Assembly (NCBI RefSeq): GCF_019393635.1
Contig: NC_057866.1
Span: forward strand, 229,041,359 to 229,105,358
Reading direction: 5' to 3'
DNA length: 64,000 nt
DNA from: Dromiciops gliroides
Lineage: Eukaryota > Chordata > Mammalia > Microbiotheria > Microbiotheriidae
Shown: one piece after another, positions 47,395-57,853 of the stretch
Position numbering within the stretch: the stretch's first letter is position 1
How the letters are laid out: every line of letters begins with the position of its first letter
Program-made: the position numbers and the translations under genes
The notes under the pieces: generated by a model
What the model saw: only the letters and a program-made list of their open reading frames with translations
Databases searched by the model: none
Told to the model about the DNA's origin: nothing

Positions 47395-48430
47395 TGCAGA
47401 CAGACCCCCTCTTTATTTTTCACTAATAGAATGTGAACTCTTTGAGAAGAAGGACCATTTAATTTTTTTGTCTTGGTGGGAATTTATTTTGATTTGGGGA
47501 CCCTACCTTTGGGCTGAGATTAAAAAGTCTTAGGCTCTCAGGGTTTTTTTCTGTGTGGGAGGGGCTAGTGCCCTTCCACCCCCCCCCCACTTCAGCTGAG
47601 CCAAAAAGCCCCGTGGGCTTTTCAGGAGGCCTGGTCAGTGGGCTGGGGTAAAAAAAAAGAAGCCTCAGCTCCCTCTGCCCTGAGGGAATCTACCCCAGAG
47701 ATCCCGGGTACGTCCAGATCTACCTCTGGCGTAGCCTGTGGGGAGGTCCCTGGGTGCACAGCAGAGGGCACGGCCCCTGGAGCACTAGTGCCGCCTGCGG
47801 ATTAGCTTGGCCTGTGCGGAGCACAGAGGTGGCCGGAAGATGAGGAGAAGAGGGGGACTCCAGAGACTAGAAATGCTGAGAGGTTGGTGAAAAAGAGGGG
47901 ACTAGTGAGACAGTGAAGGGGAGACGGGGAGAAGACAGAGGAAGGAGCGGTATGGAGTAAGGGGCTTTTCAGGGGTTCATTGCTAAGGTAGTGAGAGAGC
48001 AGTTAAAGAGTGAAAGCACAGGGAAGCCAGAGTGAAGGAGAAAAAGAGCGAAAGTTGGAGAAAGCTGGAGTATACCCTAAGGCGCCCTTATTATATTAAA
48101 AGCAGACAAGTTGTATAATTTGCGTTTCTAAACCCTTATCGTTTACATTGATTTTTATAAATAAATTCTGCTTTGATTATTTAATTAAGAAGCTTCTTAA
48201 TCTTTTGCTTATCAATTTGGGAGTGGAGCAGAGTGGAGAAGTTTTCAAAAGGCCCTAACAGATTGGTTTAGGAAATTAATAGCAATCAGATAGCCAACCA
48301 GTCAGATTAGTCCTCCAGTAAGATTAATTCCCCCATGTCAGTTAAAATATTTCCACATCTTGTGACATCCAGCTCCTAGCATGCTCATTGGAATGTGGTA
48401 GGCACTTAATAATGCTTCTTGATTGATTAT
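47395..48430 (+). mobile_element. L2 LINE 3' end split by a solo LTR
   Basis: Left part: ctaatagaatgtgaactctt, tgagaagaaggaccattt. Right part after the LTR: tgacatccagctcctagcat, gtaggcacttaataatgctt. The joined order is the normal L2 terminus. Confidence 0.8.
47476..48357 (+). mobile_element. Solo LTR (endogenous retrovirus-like)
   Basis: About 882 bases, GC-richer than the surroundings, ending ttccaca with start gtgggaattt close to its inverted complement. Flanked by a 5-bp duplication TCTTG (47471-47475, 48358-48362). A polyadenylation signal AATAAA at 48160-48165 sits about 190 bases before the 3' end. No internal retroviral genes are present, so it is a recombined solo LTR. The exact first base is uncertain by one or two. 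Confidence 0.75.
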
Positions 48431-48849
48431 CTGACAATCTTTTTAACTACTTCAGCATTCAGAGTTGTTGGGGAAAATATTCTTTCTTTTATTTTGTACT
48501 GTTCGACAACTCACAGGAGCTGTAGCATAAAGGTCTTGGTTTTAATAGCTCTGCTATTGTCTCACCCTAGGAAGATGCTTTCTAGGTTGACCAGTATGCC
48601 AATATTCAACAGGTGAATTCACGTACTGGACCTTGTATGGTATAAGCCCTGTAACCTCAGTTAACCCCAAAGGGTAGACAGGGGGACAACAAATAGATGT
48701 GAAATGGAAAAGGTATGACATTACTATAGTGATCTATTCCCATCATTGATAATAGAAACAATACATTTGGATTCTAACAATTCAGTACTGATAGACAACT
48801 TATGGAAATAGCTGTGGTCCTTAGGAAACAGATTTTGGAAGGAATGGAT
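48431..48849. other. No gene recognised
   Basis: Unassigned. Confidence 0.4.
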
Positions 48850-49823
48850 GGACCTGATTAAATATATATGGAACAAATTCAAGCTGGAGGAGGCACAATT
48901 TTAAAGGCATGAAATAATTTTCAGAATATCTCAAAGAAGAAAAGATTCCAAAAGAATATAAAAGATCACAGATGGTATTATTACCAAAAAGACAATGAAT
49001 AAGATACTAGAAGTCATTAACCCATGCCTTTTTGATTATGAGGAAATCTGGCATAATGTAGTCCTATTAGATTAGGTATCAGAAAATCTGAGTTTGAATC
49101 ATGGCTTTGACACTTCTACCTTCATGACTGTAGGCAAATAACTTCATTTCCTTGGCCTAGATGATCTTAATGTTTCCTTTAGCTTGAAATTCCTTGATCC
49201 CATGAGTGAAGGCATGGAAAGGGAACATAAAGATTTTCATAAATATTTTTCTATAGCAGCTTGTATCTTCATAGTCAACAAAGCTGACTGAGAATTGTAG
49301 GGAATGTAATCTCCTTCTGTGTTTATTGTTTGTTGGTTGCAAGAAAGCATTTGATGTGGTAAGACACTGATGACACTGATGTAGCAGTGAAGGTGCTCCC
49401 CTAATATGGTATTTTCCATGCATAGATTGACATCATACAAGATTCCATGGTAGATAAAACCACATAACATTGTTTAACAACTCTCTGGGTATCAACATCA
49501 AATGAAACATATGAAAAAGGTGATACATACTTGTTAATGGGAACACCAGTGTCATGGACTATGCCTTACTCCAAATCCAAAGAAAGGCAAGATTTACTAT
49601 AAATAGTAAGCAGATGTTCCTATTTATAGATGGCATTTTTCTCACTGAATGGAGTCCTAGGACTTTAGCCTCCTCAATGAGATCCACAGTTAAGCAAAGA
49701 ATGTATCATGCCCAAATTATGACAGATTATAATGCTGGTCTATTGAGTTAGTCCATCAGTTTATATATCTTGGATACATGCAGATGTTTACTGCAGAGGG
49801 ACAATAAGCTCAGCCCAGAATTA
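48850..49823 (+). mobile_element. RTE-type LINE reverse transcriptase relic, ending at the H4 junction
   Basis: The frame remnant LCLLFVGCKKAFDVV near 49312-49358 matches the RTE motif (L.FVDYKKAFD.V), but the catalytic Asp is Gly. An earlier segment (aagattccaaaagaatataa, agatcacagatggtattatt, accaaaaagacaatga) fits the RTE region before it. A later segment gives FIYLG near 49759 and, one frame on, DNKLSPELN up to 49826, as in the RTE YLG...EL.RR block. The expected next residues are replaced by histone H4. Confidence 0.75.
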
Positions 49824-50147
49824 AACATTCAGGGCATCACCAAGCCTGCCATTCACTGCCTGTCTCACCATGGGGGCTTCAAGCACATCTCGGGGCTCAT
49901 CTACAAGGAGATCTGTGGCATGCTGAAGGTGTTCCTGGAGAATGTGATCCAGGACGCCATCACCTACAGCAAGCATGTCAAGAGGAAGACCGTCAGCACC
50001 ATGGACATGGTCTATGCTCTCAAGCTCCAAGGCCCGACCCTCTATAGCTTCGGTGGCTAAAAACAACATTTTCCCAAACCCTAAGAAGGAAAAAAAGGGC
50101 CTTTTCAGGGCCCCTCAAAAAAAGAAAAAAGAAAAAAGAAAAAAAAT
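49824..50147 (+). pseudogene. Histone H4 retropseudogene, 5'-truncated
   Basis: From AAC at 49824 the frame gives residues 25-102 of mature H4 ([10 protein letters not shown] to TLYSFGG, stop TAA at 50058-50060): 78 codons with no indel. Nine of the ten arginines in this span are replaced by His, Cys, Gln, Leu or Pro (at 35, 36, 39, 40, 45, 55, 67, 92, 95); only Arg78, coded AGG, survives. This is the mark of CpG decay of CGN codons in a methylated, unselected copy. The first 24 residues are absent. The 3'UTR holds a degenerate histone stem-loop and then an A-rich run (50117-50147), so the source was a processed histone mRNA. H4 is a core nucleosome protein; this copy is not functional. Confidence 0.93.
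50097..50113 (+). other. Degenerate histone mRNA 3' stem-loop
   Basis: ggccttttcagggcc: a stem of about 5 pairs with one bulged G around a TTTC loop, close to the replication-dependent histone consensus. It lies 38 bases after the H4 stop and about 4 bases before the A-run, where the mature histone mRNA would end. Confidence 0.85.
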
Positions 50148-50149
50148 GG

Positions 50150-50850
50150 ATTACAATAAGAGAATCTCAGAGTTGAATAGGACCTCAGAGGACATCAAAT
50201 TCCACCCACACTTGAATTAAAGTGCCCCTTACAACATGCCCAATTATTGGTCATTAAACTGGGGAAGGAATCAACTGCATTGACAACTGAAACCATTTTA
50301 CTTTGGGCTAGCTTTAATTATAGGATATCTTTGCTTACTCAAGCCTGTCTCTGCAGCTTCCATTTGTTTCTTCTAGTTCTGCCCTCTAGGGCCAAGCAGA
50401 ACACTTCTTTTCTCATGTCCAGATAGCAGCCTTTCAAATACTTGAACAAAGTCAGGTCTTTTCTTCTCCAGGTTACACACAAACAGTTTGTTCAACAGAT
50501 CTGGCAAGACCTTGAGGCCCTTAATCACTCTGGTTATTGTCCATTGGATGCACTCTTAGAATTCGAAAGAACTTTGAAGACCTTCTAATCCAAACACCCC
50601 TTTTATAGATGGAGAAACTGAAGCCCAGATAAGTTAGTGATTTGCCCAGGGTCACTTAGGTGGTAAGTGATTTGAACCACCATCATCTGTTGCCCTTTCC
50701 ACTGTATCATAATACTTCCCCCTCATTTATCAATATCTTTCTTAAAATGTGGGACCCAGAACTGAACATAATACTATGGATGATATCTGATCAAAGCAGA
50801 GTACAGCAGGACTGTGCTCTGTACTTGACAGTCAGTATTCACTCAAATTA
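50150..50850 (-). mobile_element. L3/CR1-type LINE 3' part, antisense, with a MIR insert
   Basis: Antisense L3 text: cttccatttgtttcttctag, ttctgccctctagggccaag, cagaacacttcttt, gcctttcaaatacttgaaca, ttttcttctccaggttacac, ccttaatcactctggttatt, and after a MIR at about 50560-50720 (gatggagaaactgaagccca) it resumes with tcttaaaatgtgggacccag and aactgaacataatactatgg. Confidence 0.8.
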
Positions 50851-50899
50851 AGCCCAAGTCATGATCAGTGAGTTTCCAAAGAAAATTGGCAATGACTCA

Positions 50900-52610
50900 G
50901 GCAACACACCTTTCAGTTCTATCAGTGCCCAAGGATATAGTTCTGGTGACTTGGATTCATGAAGGGCAGCTGGGTGCTCTCTTACTTTTCTTGGGTATCA
51001 GCTCTCTGTTAGTTGCTCTTAGTCTGTCCTTTCTATTCTACAGATCATTCCTTAATTCCTTGCTCTCACTTCAGAACTTTTTGCCTGTTTCATTGTATCC
51101 TTTGGAATCCAGTTCCATGATGAACAAACTTTCTCTCTCCTTGATCATGCCTTCCATTTTTTGCAATTCATTGAGCCCTGGCCCCCCTCTGATTATACGG
51201 CTTCCTTTGCCACTGTTTCCAGTACTGATTGCATTTTCACTTCAATCTGTCTAAATGCTCCTTTCACGTTTCTTTTGCTAGATCATGATCCATGTCATGC
51301 TCACTAACTGTGGGTATGCCCCAAGTGGGCCCTCTTCTATTTTCTTTCTACTCTCCCTCACTTGGTGAGCTCCCATGTATTAGATTGTCATCTCCATCAA
51401 GATGATTTCCAGATCTGGTTCAACCCTTGTTTTTCTCCTGAAAAATTTCCCAGGACTCAGGAGTGGGAAATTAGGGTATTTGAGGGAACATTACCAATCT
51501 CCTGTTGGCCATTTTCAACAAGAAATCATGTGGACATCTAAAATGCAACATGTCCAAAACAGAATTCATTATCTTTCCACCAAACAGTCTCATTTTCTGA
51601 ACTTCCCTATTATTGTTGAGGGCACCATAATTCTTCTAGTCACCCAAGTCCAAAACTCGGGTGTCATCCTCAACTACTCTTTCTCCCTCAATCAACATAT
51701 ACACCCAGTTGCCAAATTTTGCAATTTCTTTCTCTATATCTCTAATAAACAACCCCTTCTTTCCTCCTATCTAGCCCCCACCCTTGTTCAGTTCCTCACC
51801 TTCCACTTAAACTATTGCAATAGCCTTCTGGTTAGTGTCGTTGCTTCAACCCATCCCCAACTCAGCTTCCTAAAGCACAGTTCTGGTCATGTCACCCCCT
51901 TCTCAATAAACTTCACTGACTCCCTATTACCATTAGGATCAAATATAAAATATTTTCTCTGGCATTTAAAGCTCTCCACAACCTTATTCTTTCATTTCTT
52001 TCCAATTTTCTTATTGTGTACTTCCCTCCATATACTCCATGATCAAGTCATACTATCCTACTTGCTATTCCTCATACATGTCAGGCCATCTCCCATTTCT
52101 GTATTTTTGCACTAGATGCTCTCTATGCCTGGAATGCTCTTCCTCCTAACCTTTCACTCACACTATCTGACTTATTTTCTTTTTTCTTTCTTTTTGGTGA
52201 GGCAATTGAGGTTAAGTGACTTTCCCAGGGTCACACAGCTAGTAAGTGTGTAAAGTGTCTGAAGCCAGATTTGAACTCAGGTCCTCCTGATTCCAGGGCC
52301 GGTGCTCTATCCATTGCACCCTTGTCTGACTTATTTTCACATGAAGATCAAATCAAGTACTTTTTCCTCCAGGAGGCCTTTTGTGATTCTCCCAGCTGCC
52401 ATCCTTTGAAGGCAATCTTTTATATGCTCTGTAATTATCTAGTATGTTCTGACTTATCTGAGTTATTTCTGTCATTATCTAATATGTTGTCTCCCCCTTT
52501 AGAATGTAAGCTTATTGAGGGCAGGGACTGTTTTTGAAATTTGTATCCTGTTTGTAATAGCTATCTGGCATACTGTAAGCACTTAATAAATGCTTATTGA
52601 TTGATTAAAT
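50900..52610 (+). mobile_element. Long L2 LINE fragment (ORF2 C-terminal region to 3' end)
   Basis: Continuous L2 path to the terminus: ttcctaaagcacagttctgg, tcatgtcacccccttctcaa, taaagctctccacaacctta, tagaatgtaagcttattgag, cataatgcttattgattgatt-type end near 52590-52605. It includes a 237-codon frame at 51402-52115 that is L2-derived; parts read as translated nonsense of the 3' region, so it is not a host gene. A SINE interrupts it. Confidence 0.85.
52180..52324 (-). mobile_element. A-tailed SINE nested in L2
   Basis: Reverse copy; the head end is slightly short. A 14-bp duplication TCTGACTTATTTTC at 52166-52179 and 52325-52338 is L2 sequence. Confidence 0.94.
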
Positions 52611-53225
52611 AAATACTTGTAGAACTATTTTCACTTTGACATAATAGATACTTTATAACAAGCAAACAACTCCCTTTATAAAGTTATGTTTCCTGAAAAA
52701 CAATTTATCAATTATTAACAGAAAGAAAGAAGGCATGTTACCGTTACTTTAAGAGTAAGGTAATCATTTTCACTATTCCATTTGACCACAGTCTTAATGT
52801 CTCTCCACCTTGACTTCATTTACATTATTGTAGCCAATGCATACGTTGTTCTTTTGGCTCTATTTTCTTTACTCTGTATCACTTGATACAAGTATTTCTT
52901 AGTTTCTTTTAACTTGTTATGCCTTTCCATAATGCACTTGTTACCCCACTCCCCCACCTCCCAGGCCCTCCACAAAATTTTATCTTATCATCCAGCTTCA
53001 GAAGGTCACCCATGCATACTTGTCTCTAGGACCTTTTTGGTGACATTCTTTTTTTTTCTCCTTAGAGCAAATGACCTATTTTTAACTTTTTAAGCCTGTC
53101 AGTGTAGATTCAGATGGAATATTACTAGCGTTCCCCTGAAATATCCCCAGTTCATTGGATAATACTTTTGAGCAATCTGTTTTGAGGTTTTTGTGAGGAT
53201 GTGCATATTAAGCCCTAATTCCTTA
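52611..53225. other. No gene recognised; may include diverged L1 3'UTR
   Basis: 52780-53100 is weakly like the antisense L1 ORF2 end and 3'UTR, which would join the L1 that follows. Not secure. Confidence 0.35.
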
Positions 53226-53860
53226 AAGTATAAACCACTCTCCCTTCTTGCCTTGGTCCACAAAAAGGCCTGCTATAAATATTTTTTGTTTATAGGTACT
53301 TTTCATTTTTCATTTTTTATCTCTTTGGAATACAGACCTAGTAGTAGTATTGCAGGTCAAAGGGCATGCATGATTTTATAGTCCTTTGGATGTAGTTCTG
53401 AATTGCTCTGAGGGCAGCTAGAACACTGACCTTGGAGTCAGGAGGATGTGAGTTCAAATCTGGCCTCAGGTACAAGACACTTACTAGCTGTGTGACTCTG
53501 GACAAGTCACTTAATCCCAATTGCCTTAAACATCCAAGTTCATCTCCAGTCATCCTGATATCTATCTTGCCACTTGACCCAAATGACTCTCGAGGAGAGG
53601 CTGGTGACCTTGCACAACCTCCTTCACTTAAATCCAGTTCTGTGCAAGTCTTGACATCACCTGATGTCATGGTCCTCTTTGAGAATTAAGGACAAACAAC
53701 AGCAACATATTGCTCTATGGAATAGTGAATACATATATAATTCCACCAATAGTGTGTTAGTGTCTCAATTTTCTGTCATCCTTTTCAACATTTGTCATTT
53801 TCCTTTTCTGTCATATTAGCCAATCTGATAGGTGAGGGGTGAAATACCCTTTATGTGCTA
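53226..53860 (-). mobile_element. L1 ORF2 C-terminal fragment split by a SINE
   Basis: Antisense L1: gcctgctataaatatttttt, ctctttggaatacagaccta, aaagggcatgcatgatttta; it resumes after the insert with ttgctctatggaatagtgaa, ccaccaatagtgtgttagtg, catattagccaatctgatag. Confidence 0.85.
53406..53706 (+). mobile_element. RTE-tailed SINE nested in L1
   Basis: tRNA/CORE head (gagggcagctagaacactga, gtgtgactctggacaagtca), then a distinct RTE-like 3' half (ctccagtcatcctgatatct, atcttgccacttgacccaaa, gatgtcatggtcctctttga, attaaggacaaacaacagca). This head-plus-3'-half architecture is marsupial SINE-RTE-like. Confidence 0.88.
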
Positions 53861-53929
53861 AGTCTTGTAGGTAATATTTATTTGCCTTTCTTAATGTCAG
53901 GTAAATGAACAGGTGTGTTATAAAGCTGT

Positions 53930-54075
53930 GATTATAGAAAGGGAAATAAATGTATATGGTAACACAGAAAAGCATGGGAAGACCTATATGAATTGATACA
54001 TAATGAAGCCAGCAGAACCAGGAAAAATATGCCCAATGGCTATAACTATGTAAACAGAAAGATTAAGACAAAAAT
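53930..54075 (+). mobile_element. L1-like 3' fragment
   Basis: acacagaaaagcatgggaag, acctatatgaattgatacat, aatgaagccagcagaaccag: wording of the L1 ORF2 end region in sense orientation. Confidence 0.55.
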
Positions 54076-54278
54076 GCCACTTTTCAGATATTTCCATCCC
54101 ATGCCTCTCACTTTTCAGCCTCTACCTCCAACTAGAACTTGGGCTTGTCCTCCTCTGTTTGCCTGGACTGGCACTGACTTTGCTGCTGGCCTCCCTTCTT
54201 ATTGCCTGTGGGTGGCTTACTTTTTCAACCATTCTCTGTTAAAGTAGTCATTTGCTTTAGCTTTTCATTGTATTTCTT

Positions 54279-54443
54279 TATTTCTTTTGTTGTTGTTTTG
54301 TTTGTTTTTAGGGCAATGAGGGTTAAGTGACTTGTCCAGGGTCACACAACTAGTAAGTTTCAAGTGTCTCAGGTTGAATTTGAACTCAGGTCCTCCTGAA
54401 TCCAGGACTGGTGCTTTATCCACTGTGCCACCTAGCTGCCCCC
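54279..54443 (-). mobile_element. A-tailed tRNA-derived SINE
   Basis: Full-length reverse copy with a (GTTGTTT)-like degenerate tail. Duplication CATTGTATTTCTT (54266-54278) and CATGGTATTTCTT (54444-54456). Confidence 0.94.
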
Positions 54444-54732
54444 CATGGTATTTCTTGATCATTATATTGTCTGGTGCAAATTTTAGGTTTTTGCTGTGGG
54501 AGACCTGGGCAGCTTGCTTCTATTCAGGTAGCTGGCTTTTCTGGGAGTCTCAAAAAGACTTGTAATAATAAGACATTCCTTTTGTTAAATCCCAATTCAG
54601 TCTCCACTTACCAAGAAAATTTGACTTTGGTGAAAGTGGTAATATTAGAAAGTATGAAACTTCTCCTCCCTCCCCCTTTCTTTGAAATGCTTCTGGAATT
54701 GTAAGAAAATGTCTCTGATCTTGTGGTGCTCT

Positions 54733-55214
54733 TATTTTTTTTTTACTTAATAATATTTTATTTTTTCCAATTACATGTAAAAACAATTTTCAACATTCAG
54801 TTTTTGAAAGATTTTGAATTCCAGAATTTTCTCCCTCCCTCTTTCCTTTCCCCTCTTCCTAAGATGGAAAGCAATATGATATAGGTTATATATGTACAAT
54901 CATGTAAAACACATTACTGCATTAGTCATGTTGTGAAAGAAGAAACAGAACAGAAGGAAAAAACATGAAAAAACCAATAAAAGTCAATATAGTGTGCTTT
55001 GATCTGCGTTCAGATTCTATCAGTTCTTTCTTGGATCACTATATTGTTGAGAAGAGTCTATCATAGTTGATCATTGCACAATGTTATTGTTACTGTGTTC
55101 TCTGGTTCTGCTCACTTTACTCAGCATCAGTTCTTGTAAGTATTTCCAGGTTTTTCTGAAATCTGTCTGCTCATCATTTCTTATAGTAGAATAGTATTCC
55201 ATTAAATTCATATA
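54733..55214 (-). mobile_element. 5'-truncated L1 3' end
   Basis: Antisense: tccaattacatgtaaaaaca, gaattttctccctccctctt, gatggaaagcaatatgatat, ggttctgctcactttactca, tttctgaaatctgtctgctc. Imperfect duplication near 54720-54732 (ttgtggtgctctt) and 55215-55228 (ttgtggtactttt). Confidence 0.88.
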
Positions 55215-55228
55215 TTGTGGTACTTTTG

Positions 55229-56418
55229 TGTTGGTGTCATGTAACCTTTATGAATATAGATTCAGTTGTAGACAGTGTATTAAACTCAGATTTGTGGTGA
55301 ATATTATCTAGAAGAACATTATAGAATGGCATTGACTCATCTCATTTCTATGGAACCTGCCACTTCTGTCTGAAATATGAACTTTGAGGAGAGTACCTTG
55401 TGATTAATTGAGTTTTGTTGAAATCAATGCAAAATCATAATTATAATAAGCACAGCATTATTAGCCTTTTTTTTAAAAAAAAGAGTACACATCTCATGGT
55501 GGGGGGGGGAGTGGGGGCTTGAGATCAGGTTGGAAAGCTTGTCTACAATCCAAGAAACAGTTTTACATGGGGACATAGAAAGTCAAGAATTCATATTTAG
55601 TTGAGCAATTAAGAATTGAAACAATACTTAAAAAAAACAACAACACCCAGGCCAAGGACAAAGTCACCTCACTTGGATCCAGGGGGAGCTAGTATGCCTG
55701 GGAAAATGACCAAGACCAACAAGTTCTAAGGTTTCAGACCCAGGGCCAGACTTTCAGAGGATGACTCTCAGACATAAGGGTTGGATGAACATGTATGTAG
55801 GTGGGGTTTCCAGCCAACACATGAAGAAGAGTGCTAATATTATCCACTCTGATTCTGTGGTTGGAAGCACTAGGCAGAATTACTTGTTGACTCTGATCAT
55901 ATCTGTTTGAGTGTGGATACAAGGAAATGGAATTGGATTCCTTATTTTCTTAGCCCTGAATGATGGAGAAATTCCTGCAGGCAGGTGAGAAATAGTGGAC
56001 ATAAGGGGATAGGAGGCATGGCCCAGAACAATCTTCACAGAATTAAAAAAAAGTCACTATTTTTGTATTAAAGTTATTTAACTTATTATTTATTATTACT
56101 TAATAATAATAAAAGCATGTCATTTACCCTAAAGATCCTACAACCCATAGAGCCTTGCAAAGATCAGGTGCTCCAATGAACGCAGAATGTGGTTGAATTA
56201 GAAACTTTGCCTAAGAAAGTCCTGACAGTCTGCCTCTCTTCCCCATTCTCCATGTTCTTTGCTGCTTTGTTTCCTTTGTAGCCTGAATAGGTCAAAGGTC
56301 CCTGATCTGAAGAGTAAGTTTTTTTTTTTTTTAATAATTAGAATTTGAAGTAAATGCGTGGCATGCACCATTTTCTTAATCACAGATCTCCTAGGGCCTC
56401 ACTTGAATGAACTATTTT
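55229..56418. other. No gene recognised
   Basis: Unassigned; a G-run (gggggggggagtgggggct) at 55501-55518. Confidence 0.4.
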
Positions 56419-56435
56419 AAGATAAGGGGTGGGGA

Positions 56436-56582
56436 AGGGGCAGCTAGATGGTGCAGTGGATAAAACACTGGCCCTGGATTCAAGAGGACCTGAATTCAAA
56501 TCTGCCATCAGACACTTGACACTTACTAGCTGTGTGACCCTAGGTAAAAGTCACTTAACCCTCATTGCCCTGAAAAAAAAAA
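56436..56582 (+). mobile_element. A-tailed SINE inserted in an L1 target-site copy
   Basis: Full length with a short A-tail. Duplication AAGATAAGGGGTGGG at 56419-56433 and 56583-56597; the second copy also serves as the left duplication of the adjacent L1. Confidence 0.95.
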
Positions 56583-56599
56583 AAGATAAGGGGTGGGGA

Positions 56600-56969
56600 G
56601 TACATATATAACCTCTATCAGATTGCTTTCCATCTTGGGGAGGGGAGGGGGAAGGGAAAGGAGGGTGGGAGAAAAATTTGGAACTAAAAATCCTATGAAA
56701 ACAAATGTTGAAAACTATCCTTACATGAACCTGGAAAATAATAAAATACTTTTTAAAAAAATTTAATTTAATTTAATTTTTTAAATTTTTATTTATTTAT
56801 TTAATTTTTTTAGTGAGGCAGTTGGGGTTAAGTGACTTGCCCAGGGTCACACAGCTAGTAAGTGTTAAGTGTCTGAGGCCGGATTTGAACTCAGGTACTC
56901 CTGACTCCAGGGCCGGTGCTCTATCCACTGGGCCACCTAGCTGCCCCATAAAATACTTTTATTTAAAAA
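56600..56969 (+). mobile_element. Very short 5'-truncated L1 3' end, split by a SINE
   Basis: Sense L1 terminus: gattgctttccatcttgggg, gagaaaaatttggaactaaa, aaaacaaatgttgaaaacta, then an A-rich end. Its duplication AAGATAAGGGGTGGG lies at 56583-56597 and 56970-56984. Only about 180 bases of L1 were copied. Confidence 0.92.
56755..56947 (-). mobile_element. A-tailed SINE nested in the short L1
   Basis: Reverse copy with a long TTTAA/TTTA-rich tail. A 13-bp duplication ATAAAATACTTTT at 56741-56753 and 56948-56960 is L1 tail sequence. Confidence 0.95.
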
Positions 56970-56984
56970 AAGATAAGGGGTGGG

Positions 56985-57529
56985 AGAAAATCTCATCTAT
57001 GTGCTGATTTCAGATTTACAGAGAATCCTTCAGCCTAGCCACTCTTCTCAAAGTTGTGACACAGGAACTCAAACAAAACAAAAAATCCCCCAAAACAGAA
57101 ATAAAAAAGTAGCTCTAGGTCTTCTTTCTTTGGGAACTTTACAGTTTATGTCTTAATCCTAAATAGATAGGAGAGTTCTCCCAGCCTTCGCACTTTGCAG
57201 AAGAGTTATTTAGAAAAATTAAACCAAAAAACCTCAGAAATCTTTCCATCATTCTCTAAAGGCAAATATGGATAAGATAAAAACCTCCAAACCCCAACAT
57301 ACACATGCAGTGTGTTGTTCAGATCACAGATTTGAAGTTGTAGATTTAAAGTTAGACAAGGACCCGAGAGGTCCCCTAGTACAGGGGTGAATATTTTTAT
57401 TTTATCACCTCCATGGAGCAGAAAGAGCCCTGTATTTAGACTTAAGGGACCTTAAATTGAAAGTCTGCTTCTGCATCACTTTGTTCACCTCTCTGGACCC
57501 CATTGTCCCCCATTGGTAAGATTAGATTT
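56985..57529. other. No gene; small MIR relic
   Basis: 57325-57400 (agatttaaagttagacaagg, acccgagaggtcccctagta) is a MIR-like scrap. Otherwise unassigned. Confidence 0.45.
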
Positions 57530-57853
57530 AATTTAACCTAGCTCCCCTGTGTTTAGTTACCATCTTTATGCAGATAATTCTTAGAATTCTTTACCCATCT
57601 CTGTTTTTTACCTTGAGGTTTAGTCTTGTTTCACCATATGCCTACTGGAGTCTTCAAACTGGATGTCCCATAGACATTTCAAATTCAACATGTGCAAGAT
57701 AGAAATTATTATCTTTCCCCCAAAACCCATTCTTCACTTGGAACTTCCCTGTTTGTATCTAGATGCAGGTATGCAACCTCACTGTCATCCTTGATTTCTC
57801 TAGAAGCAGTTAGTTGATGCAGTGGGTAGAGTCCTGGGCCTGGAGTCAAGATC
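57530..57853 (+). mobile_element. L2 fragment followed by a SINE head
   Basis: L2: tgtcccatagacatttcaaa, ttcaacatgtgcaagataga, cctcactgtcatccttgatt (57530-57805). 57808-57853 (agcagttagttgatgcagtg, gcctggagtcaaga) is the first ~45 bases of an RTE-tailed or A-tailed SINE; its remainder is lost at the microsatellite. Confidence 0.75.

Noticed and set aside
49770..50060. Intact H4 gene
   Set aside because: The first 24 residues are absent and replaced by RTE-derived sequence, and nine of ten arginines are lost; it is a pseudogene.
51402..52115. 237-codon open frame on the + strand, the longest in the window
   Set aside because: Its DNA follows the L2 LINE 3' region throughout and ends at a normal L2 terminus; the protein shows no host-gene family and the frame need not be translated.
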